Assembly: GCA_026874595.1 (NCBI GenBank)
Contig: CM049319.1
Span: forward strand, 62,940,917-63,004,916
Length of the DNA stretch: 64,000 bases
From: Sipunculus nudus
Lineage: Eukaryota; Annelida; Sipuncula; Golfingiida; Sipunculidae
Reading direction: 5' to 3'
Positions 50,601-61,775 of this stretch are shown here, piece by piece (the stretch's first letter is position 1; each line of letters begins with the position of its first letter). Made by a program: the position numbers and the translations under genes. The notes beneath the pieces were generated by a model, which saw only the letters and a list, made by a program, of their open reading frames with translations, made no database searches and was not told the origin of the DNA.

Positions 50601-53600
50601 GTTATGTCAAACCACTACAGAGAAATGAGTGATTTTAGGCCACGGCAGACAAACAGACAGACGCTGCGCAAAATGTCCAATAATGGTTTCAGGTGGCCCC
50701 TCCAGTTTTGTGTATGATAAAGACCTATGTGAGATCTATATACATGCAAAATTTTGGCCCAATCGTTCAAACGGTTCCCGAGATATGAGCTTGGATGTCA
50801 TCAGCGTGAACGTGAATATAGGTGGCACCACCTGTCATAAAATCAAGAAAGCTATCTAGGATGTATAAAACTGCAGAATTTTAGGCAGATATGTCAAACC
50901 ACTGCCGAGATATGAGTGACATTATCGCACGGCAGACAAACAGACAGACGCTGTGCAAAAACGACTGCAGGTGGCGCCACCAGTTTTGCGTATGATAAAG
51001 AGCTATGTAAGATCTATACACATGCAAAATTTTGGCTCAATCGGTCAAACGGTTCCCGAGATATGAGCTTGGATGTCATCAGCGTGAACGTGAATGTAGG
51101 TGGCGCCACCTGTCATAAAATCAAGTCCCAGAGGAGCTCTCTGGAAACGAACGCGACAACGGCGGAGGAACCCGGTCAAAAACATATTATCCGCAAAACT
51201 TCGTTTTGGCGGATACAAAAATACAGGTGGCTCCACCGGTCTGCAGAAACTAATAAAAACACTTAATGGTCAATATCCATGCAAAGAATCATGGTGATCT
51301 CCGCATTAGTTGTTCAGATACTTCAGCTTTTATATCAAATTGTCCATTATTCTAAGGGATATTCTGGAGTCCTATAGCTTGAAGGATATGGGTCACAGAG
51401 ACCTAATTTTAAGTTTCCACAGGCACTTTTCATGGGCCTCCTTGCATGACAAGAATGAAGATTCTAGGTCCAGTTGTTGCGATTTGTACCCTTGTGACAG
51501 ATAACCACATCTTTAAAGGTATCAAAAAAAAGAGAAAAAAATTCGTAAAAATTTGAAAATAAATAGAGGTGGTGCACCCAGTCTGCAGAAACTGATGGAA
51601 CAGGTCATGATCAATATGTATGCCGAAAATCATGACCATCAGTGTTGTAGTTATTGAGATACTGCAGTTTTTGTATCAAATTTTCCATTATTCTGGGGGG
51701 TAATTTGGAGCCATACAGCTTAAAGAATATGGGTAACAGAGACCTAATTTCAGGTTTCCATGGAGACTTTTCATGGGTTTCCCTGTATGTCAAGAATGAA
51801 GATTCTAGGTCCGGTTTTAATGATTTGTGCCCTGTTAACAGATGTTCATATCGTTAAAGGTCTCAAAAATAGAGAAAAAAAAATCGTAAAAAAACCCCGA
51901 ACAAATACAGGTGGTGCCACCAGTCTTCAGAAACTGATGAATGACTCCATGATCAATATCCATGAAAACAATTATGGTGATCTCTGCATTATTTGTTCAG
52001 ATACTTCAGCTTTTGTATCAAATTTTCCATTATTCTGAGCTGTAATGTGGAGTGCCATAGCTCAAAGGATATGGGTAACAGAGACCTAATTTCAGGTTTC
52101 CATGGAGACTTAACATGGGTCTCCCTATGTGTCAAGAATGAGGATTCTAGGTCCAGTCGTTACGATTTGTACCCTGTTGACAGATAACTACATCCTTAAA
52201 GGTATAAAAAAAAAAAAGAAAAAATTCGTAAAAATTTGAAAAAATAGAGGTGGCGCACCCAGTCTGCAGAAACTGATGGAACAGGTCATGATCAATATGT
52301 ATGCCGAAAATCATGACCATCAGTGTTTTAGTTATTGAGATACTGCAGTTTTTGTATCAAATTTTACATTATTTCCGGGGGGGGGGGGGGTAATTTGGAG
52401 CCATACAGCTAAAAGAATATGGGTAACAGAGACCTAATTTCAGGTTTCCATGGAGACTTTTCATGGGTCTCCCTGTGTGTCAAGAATGAAGATTCTAGGT
52501 CCGGTTTTAATGATTTGTGCCCTGTTAACAGATGTTCATATCGTTAAAGGTCTCAAAAATAGAGAAAAAAATCGTAAAAAAAAACACCGAACAAATACAG
52601 GTGGTGCCACCAGTCTGCAGAAACTGATGAATGACTCCATGATCAATATCCATGAAAACAATTATGGTGATCTCTGCATTAGTTGTTCAGATACTTCAGC
52701 TTTTGTATCAAATTTTCCATTATTCTGAGCTGTAATGTGGAGTGCCATAGCTCAAAGGATATGGGTAACAGAGACCTAATTTCAGGTTTCCTTGGAGACT
52801 TATCATGGGTCTCCCTGTGTGTCAAGAATGAAGATTCTAGGTCCAGTCGTTACGATTTGTACCCTGTTGACAGATAACTACATCCTTAAAGATCTCAAAA
52901 AAAAGAGAAAAAAATTGTTAAAATTTGAAAAAAATACAGGTCGCGCCACCAGTCTGCAGGAACTGATGAAACACCTCATGATCAATATGTATGCCAAAAA
53001 TCATGACCATCAGTGTTGTAGTTATTGAGATGTTGCAGTTTGTTTTTATCAAATTTTCCATTATTCTGAGGGGTTATTGGGAGCCCCCCCCCCCATAGCT
53101 CAAAGGATATGGGTAACAGAGACCTTATTTCAGGTTTCCATGGAGACTTTTTATGGACCTCTCAGTGTGTCAAGAATGAAGATTCTAGGTCCAGTTTATG
53201 ATTTGTGCACTGTTAACAGATGTTCATATCGTTAAAGGTCTCAAAAATAGAGAAAAAAATTCGTAAAAAAATCGAAAAATACAGGTGGCGCCACCAGTCT
53301 GCAGGAAGTGATGGAACATCTCATGATCAATATGTATGCCAAAAATCATGACCATCAGTCAAGTAGTTAATGAGATAAGTTTTTGTATGAAATTTTTTAC
53401 ATTTCTAGGGGGTACTTTGGGGCCCCATAGCTCGAAGGATATGGGTAACAGAGACCTAATTTCTAGTTTCAAAGGAGATTTTTTCATGGACCTCTCAGAA
53501 TCCCAAGTTACAAGATTCTAGGTCCAGCGGTTACGATTTGTGCCTGGTTAACGGACGGACAGACGGACAGACAGACGGACGACCGACAAAGAGTGATCGC

Positions 53601-54758
53601 TATAGCTCAGATGACTTTCAGTCAGCTGAGCTAAAATGTAGATGGTTGATACCAAGAAACTGTGATCAGATAAAACAACTTGGTATACAACGATCAATAG
53701 ATGGCTCGGGACAATAAGTTTGGGGGCGTTTTCAGTATTGATAAAGATAAGCGTATAGATATTACCTATTGTGTGACGCGAGAGACAAGGTGCTCGCCGA
53801 TACGGGTCACTGTACGACAACAATCAAACAATTCTAGACTAATAGGGAATGGGAGTGAGGGCTAAGGGAATCTAACGCGCTATCAGTTCGCAAGGCGGTA
53901 CAAGTTAAGTTTGATCTAACATGCGTTTTCGTTTCGGCCCATATTCCCAGGTTCATTCGTGCATTAGTGATCCGACATTTGTGCATATTCCTTGATGACT
54001 TTTCTGAATCCGGTTCATTCGCTGGATCCACACCATCCACGAATCCAATGAAAATTTCTTGAGATTCCGTTCAAGATTGTGTGAGTCACGATCAAACACA
54101 CACACACACACACGCGCGCGCGTGAACGGGGTTCAACGCACACCGTCCTGGCGGAGGCAACTGGCGGTCTACATGGTTTAACCCCCATGCCCTATCAAAT
54201 CTTAATTGTGAGTGTTCTGTACTAACATTTTAATGGTGTCATAAATTTGTTCAGATGTGTCCATTTTAACTCTGGCATGTAAACGTCAGCTTAGTGTATT
54301 ACATGAAAACTATGGTCATATATATTATATAATTCAGGGAGAAACAATTCTCTCTCTCAATTATAACTATACTTATGACTTGACGGATATTATCTCTTTA
54401 TTGGTAACATATATTTTGTCCAGGAACGTCAGATTTTTCATCTCTTTAGGCTTTCATCCCCAGAGTTGAAATATACCTATAACGTTTATAATGTATTCTA
54501 AACCAAATAAAAATAATAGCTACAATCTCTAACCTTTCAAAATATCTCGTATACGGTGGTCAAAATATAACCAGGGAATCCCTAAAAATATCCTCTTTTG
54601 TGTTGCCGAGGGAGCTAGCTGGGCACAGCTCTTGCTGGGCACACTGTGCGAGTCGACGCCATATTCTACCCTCGTTATCGTATACCGTAGATAAGAAAAC
54701 TGATATGTAGAAGTAGCTTTTTATTTTTATTAGTTTGCACCTGGTCCACTTTACTTAA

Positions 54759-54810
<52 letters not shown>

Positions 54811-57800
54811 ATATTATATATACTCCTTTAATTAAATAACCAATATTTTTGATTCGTGAAGGGATATACTTTTCATTTTTACATGTAAACATTAATTACA
54901 AGGGCTTTAAATTAGACGAATTTAATAGCTGAGGAATATAATAATCATTCATGGATGTCACGCGACACGAAATTCATTAAATATAGCACCTGATACCAAA
55001 ATTATCACGTAACATACCTATAAAAAATGATAATTAGTCTGAGTATGACTCCCTGGTAACCGATAATTATTACTGTGCACCAGATGTTGCTTGGAACGGA
55101 GTGGTTTTGACTAACAATAGCCTATATATATATATATTCTGTTAAACCGGGCGGTGTTGCCTGCAAAAGTTTCAAATATATTGATTTTCCCTCAAGTTTG
55201 AGAGTTTAATAAATAGGGGCGGTAAACCAATACCACGCTCATGCGAATTGCCCCTGTTATACGTTCGTCTTGTACGTTCGTTTTCAAATGAGACACCATT
55301 TCCGATTTGTCGGATGAAATAAGTTTCGAGTCATAGGCTCTGATAGAAACCTCAACTTAAAAAATAATTGATCTGTTAAGAGATACAGCAAACGAACCCG
55401 AATAACTAGTGCCTTTCGTCACCGAGAGGAGTCGCTAGTGTTGTGGGAAAGGTCCATAGCCCAACTAATGCTTTGGCTAATTTTGGTTATAGCATTTTAA
55501 CGATTCCTCAAATATTTTTAAGAATAATCACCAAATAAACATTGATTTTATTGAGACATATCCACAAATATTAATTATGCAATAATTATACCTCCGCCAG
55601 AAAGGTGTTAGCTTTTTCCTTTGGTTGGTTGGTCAGTCTGTTTGCAACTTGATTCAAAATGTTAACAATAAATTTCGATGAAATTTTTAGAGGGTTAGGA
55701 TTACATCCGAGGAACAATCTTTGATGGCATTTCTAAATTTTTGAGGTAATCTGGATCATCATTATATATTTTAATTCAAACGATTATGTGCCACCGTGAC
55801 ACATGGTAATTCGTTCGCCCGAATAGATGCCGCAAATTCATAGGCATTAGGGCTGCGTTAATTCTGGCACTCACAAATTGCACTCTATTTGTGAAACGTG
55901 ACACTGTAAAACACACGAAAATCTAATAAGGACACCATGACCTATATGTTTGTTCACAATAGCCGTGTTCATATTGAATCCATATTCACTTTAACTTATA
56001 AAATTGATCATCAGATTTTGCTTAATCGACTGTCGACGCGCTTCGGACTTTGTTGACTTTGCACCTAACAGGTCGATCACAACGTGTTACCATTCTAGGT
56101 ACAAACTCACAACCCAAACCTTTTTTGTGGTGTGCCACGGGGGAGTGTGTTAGATCCGATTCTATTTACACTCTATACATCTCCTTTGGGTGAGATCATT
56201 CGTGAACATGGTATCAAATATCACTTATATCCTGATGATACGCAGCTTTATGTTCAGTTCAAACCATTCGGTCTGTCAGAGGAATCGACATTAACAAAAC
56301 TGCAAATATGAGTACAAGAAATTAAAACATGGATGCGTCATAACAAACTTAAACTCAATGATGATAAATGTCACACCACACACGCAGCGGACATATATTC
56401 CAGAGTTCTTTAACTCTGAATTGAAAAACTCAAGTTTATTCCGGTAACATCCAACAACTGGCCACCACCGTCGTTGACTGGCTCTAATCTCACAATAACA
56501 ACGTCTTCAACAAAGTACAAGTTACGTAATTTTCTAATGTTCTGCTTGGCTGTAACTCCTATTTTCTGTCTCGAGGACTAATAATTTTCTCGCGGTATTT
56601 CACATCTACACCCCGCTCGGTGTACACCTAATCTGTCGTTGCTATAACACGACCCGTCATGCACCAGTTGACGCCAACTTCCAAATTCATTCACTGACTA
56701 ACCGGCCCTGACACCACCTATTTATATTTTGGTATCCGAAACTTCGAGAAGTCTCTAGAAAAATCAGGTCTTTTCTCGTCAAGACTAGCATCTACGGGAT
56801 TTTCTGGAATTTACCTATTGGAAATTACACATTGCCTGAATTCTCTAGAACCTTCCGTCATCTGATTATAATAAATCATAGTACAGTAAGTTCATTTGCT
56901 TACATAATAAACAAAACACTATTGAATAATCCACCAGCCTGCTCGGCACTGATGTTAACAATCCGGATGACAACAACAACATATAACTTTAACAAATATT
57001 ATCAGCTCCGTTTCTCTGACCACACTTTATGAGTTGATGTTCCAAATTAATATAGACTGACCTGTTAATGCACCGTATAAACTATGTTTTCCTTAATTAA
57101 TTGTATTATTATATGAAATTCTATTTGACATACACAGGGCGGGTAGCACATTTGTGTCAATTAAACTGAATATTTAGTCACTGGAACTCAAATCCAGTCA
57201 TACTTTGATTGGGGAAACCACAGTAAATCATGTTATTACCGCCAAGAACTTGGCTGTCATATTTGATAACAACATGGATATGACACCTCATATCAACAAT
57301 ATTTGTGGATCAGCCTTCTTCCAATTGAAGAACATTTATGATATTCGAAAATACCTTACTCAACCCGCCACAGAGGCTATAGTTCATGCATTCATCTCGT
57401 CCAGGATAGATTACTGTAACAGCCTACTTTATGGGTTACCTGCATTTAATATTCAAAAACTCTAACGTGTCCAGAACGCTGCTGCTAGGCTTGTACTTGA
57501 GATGACGAAGTATGAACACAATACACCTGCACTTGTTCGGCCACATTGGTTACCAATACAGTATAGAGTTCTGTTCAAGTTTTTGCTGTTCACTTATAAG
57601 TCATTGCATGCATGGTTTAGCTCCACCTTATCTGTCTGAACTGTTGAATATACAGACACCTGTATACGATCACTTAGATAATCATCTTCCACAAGTTTAT
57701 TTATGCCACGATCAAGACTGATGACGTTTGGTGATTGCGCTTTTGCAGTTACTGCTCCAAAACTATGGAATTCTATTCCTTGAGGATATTCGTTCCGCTA

Positions 57801-60800
57801 ACAACATCTAAGCATTAACAAGTGACCCGTGGGTCATGATGCTCCGCCGACTGACATGTTGATAATATGTCCTTGCACAGACAGATGGGTGGCATCATTG
57901 TTGTGCATATTTGCTTAAGTTCATCAAGACCCATAAGCGCAACAAATTTGATGACAATCCAACCAGCCTTTCATGAGGAATCTGGCAATTTGTGTGTAAT
58001 TTGCATTATTTCTGGGGTGCTCAAACATACACCAAAACTTTGAGAATACAGGTTAACTGTGACCCAATTTCAGGTTTCTAGGGAGAACTTTTTAGGAACT
58101 CTCAGGATGTCAAGTTAAAAAATTCTGGGCCCCATGGTTATGATTTGTGCCCTACTTTGGTATCAAATTTTCAATTATTCTTAGGGGTGCTTATAAGCCC
58201 CATAGCTCAGAATATATCGGTAACAGAGACCTAAATTTACGTTTCCAAGCAGACTTTTACAGATGTCAAGTTTTTAAGATTCTAGGACCAATGGTTACAA
58301 TTTGAGCCCTATTAAGGGATGACCGCATCTTTTAAGGTCTCAAATAGAGAAAAAAATCGTAAAAAATCGAAAAAAAAAAACAAGTGACGCCACCAGTCAC
58401 CAGAAACTAATGAAACACTCAATGATGCATATGCATGCAAAGAATAATGCCGATCAATGCACTAGTTGTTCAGATACCAGAGCTTTTGTATCAATTTTTT
58501 TGTTATTCTGGGGGGTACTTCTGAGCCCCATGGCTCGGGCAATATGGGGGACAGAGACCTTATTTCAGGTTTCCATGGAGACTATTGATGGACCTCCCAG
58601 CATGTCAAGACAGATGATTCTAGGTCTAGTCGTTACGATTTGTACCCTGTTAACAGATGACTGCATCTTTTAAGGTCTCAAAAATAGATCAATAAAATAG
58701 TAAAATATCGAAAAAATACAGGTGGTGCCACCAGTCTGCAGAAACTGATGAAACACTCCATGATCAATATCCATGTAAAAAATCATGGTGATCGATGCTT
58801 TAGTTGTTCAGATACTTTTGTATCAAAGTTTCTATTATTCTTGGGGGGGGGGGGGGCGGTTCTTGAAAGCCCCAAAGGTCACAGGTTTTGGGTAACAGAG
58901 ACCTTATTCCAGGTTTCCAAAGAGACTTTTCATGGGCCTCCCTGCATGTCGAGACAGACGATTCTAAGTCCAGTCATCAAGATATGTGCGCTATTAGCAG
59001 ATGACGGCATCTTTAAGTCTAACAAATAGAGAAAAAAATCGTATAAAATCGAAAAATACAGGTGGCACCACCATTCTGCAAAAACTGATGGAACACCCCA
59101 TGATCAATATCCATGCTAAGAATCATGGTGATCCATGCATTAGTTTTTCAGATACTTGAGCTTTTGTAACAAATTTTTCTTTATTCTGGGGGGGGGGGGG
59201 GGGGGGGGTACTTCGGAGCCCCATACCTTGAAGAATATGGGTATCTTAGACCTAATTCTAGGTTTTCAAGGAGACTTTTCATGGACCTATCTTGGTGTAA
59301 AGTAAGAAGATTCCAGGTCCAGCGTTTACAATTTGTTCCCTTTTAACAGATGACGGCATCTTTCAAGGTCTCACAGTAGAGAAAAAAATGTAAAAAATCG
59401 AAAAATACAGTTGGCGCCACCAGTCTGCAGAAACTGATGAAACACTCCATGATTAATATCCATGCAAAGAATCATGGTGATCGATGCTTAAGTTGTTCAG
59501 ATACTTTTGTATCAACGTTTCCATTATTCTTGGGGGGGGGGGGGGTTCTTGAAAGCCCCAAAGCTCACAGGTTTTGGGTAACAGAGACCTAATTCCAGGT
59601 TTCCAAAGAGACTTTTCATGGGCCTCCCTGCATGTCGAGACAGAAGATTCTAAGTCCAGTCATCAAGATATGTGCGCTATTAACAGATGACGGCATCTTT
59701 CAAGGTCTCACAATAGAGAAAAAAATCGTATAAAATCGAAAAATACAGGTGGCGCCACCAGTCTGCAGAACCTGATGAAACACTCCATGATTAATATCCA
59801 TGCAAAGAATCATGGTGATCAATGCATTAGTTGTTCAGATACCAGAGCTTTTGTATCAAATTTTATATTGTTCTGGGGGGTACTTCGGAGCCCCATAGCT
59901 TTAGGAAAATGGGTAACAGAGACCTAATTCCAGGTTTCCATGGAGACTATTGATGGACCTCCCAGCATGTCAAGACAGATGATTCTAGGTCTAGTCGTTA
60001 CGATTTGTACCCTGTTAACAGATGACTGCATCTTTTAAGGTCTCAAAAATAGATAAATAAAATAGTAAAATATCGAAAAAATACAGGTGGTGCCACCAGT
60101 CTGCAGAAACTGATGAAACACTCCATGATCAATATCCATGTAAAAAATCATGGTGATCGATGCTTAAGTTGTTCAGATACTTTTGTATCAAAGTTTCTAT
60201 TATTCTTGGGGGGGGGGGGGGGGGCGGTTCTTGAAAGCCCCAAAGGTCACAGGTTTTGGGTAACAGAGACCTAATTCCAGGTTTCCAAAGAGACTTTTCA
60301 TGGGCCTCCCTGCATGTCGAGACAGACGATTCTAAGTCCAGTCATCAAGATATGTGCGCTATTAGCAGATGACGGCATCTTTAAGTCTAAAAAATAGAGA
60401 AAAAAATCGTATAAAATCGAAAAATACAGGTGGCACCACCATTCTGCAAAAACTGATGGAACACCCCATGATCAATATCCATGCTAGGAATCATGGTGAT
60501 CCATGCATTAGTTTTTCAGATACTTGAGCTTTTGTAACAAATTTTTCATTATTCTGGGGGGGGGGGGGGGTACTTCGGAGCCCCATACCTTGAAGAATAT
60601 GGGTATCTTAGACCTAATTCTAGGTTTTCAAGGAGACTTTTCATGGACCTATCTTGGTGTAAAGTAAGAAGATTCCAGGTCCAGCGTTTACAATTTGTTC
60701 CCTTTTAACAGATGACGGCATCTTTCAAGGTCTCACAGTAGAGAAAAAAATGTAAAAAATCGAAAAATACAGTTGGCGCCACCAGTCTGCAGAAACTGAT

Positions 60801-61741
60801 GAAACACTCCATGATTAATATCCATGCAAAGAATCATGGTGATCGATGCTTAAGTTGTTCAGATACTTTTGTATCAAAGTTTCCATTATTCTTGGGGGGG
60901 GGGGGGGGGGGGCGGTTCTTGAAAGCCCCAAAGCTCACAGGTTTTGGGTAACAGAGACCTAATTCCAGGTTTCCAAAGAGACTTTTCATGGGCCTCCCTG
61001 CATGTCGAGACAGAAGATTCTAAGTCCAGTCATCAAGATATGTGCGCTATTAACAGATGACGGCATCTTTCAAGGTCTCACAATAGAGAAAAAAATCGTA
61101 TAAAATCGAAAAATACAGGTGGCGCCACCAGTCTGCAGAAACTGATGAAACACTCCATGATTAATATCCATGCAAAGAATCATGGTGATCAATGCATTAG
61201 TTGTTCAGATATTTGAGCTTTTGTATCAAATTTTATATTGTTCTGGGGGGTACTTCGGAGCCCCATAGCTTTAGGAAAATGGGTAACAGAGACCTAATTC
61301 CAGGTTTCAAAGGAGATTTTTGATGGACCTCCTTGGATGTAAAGTAAGAAGATTCCAGGTCCAGTGGTTACGATTTGTGCCTTGTTAATAGACAGACGGC
61401 CGGACGGCCGGACGGCCGCAGGGACGACTGATAAAGACTGATCACTATAGCTCAGATGACTTACAGTCAGCTGAGCTAAAACAAGTACCTTAAAACTTAC
61501 CTTTTAAGAGAAGCATTCTGTTAAAGTTAACTTGTCAATTGTAGTTAGGTATTCTTTTTAGCTTTCAAGCATCAACTTCTTGTTTTTACAGTGGTTACTT
61601 GGTATTAACATGTGATTTAGTATTTTACCTTTTGATATATCAGTAATATACCTGTTTTAGAATATGATTATTTATTAGAGTACAACAGTGAGCAGGTGTA
61701 CCTGGTATGAGCGCAATATAAATGATAAATTATTATTATTA

Positions 61742-61775
<34 letters not shown>

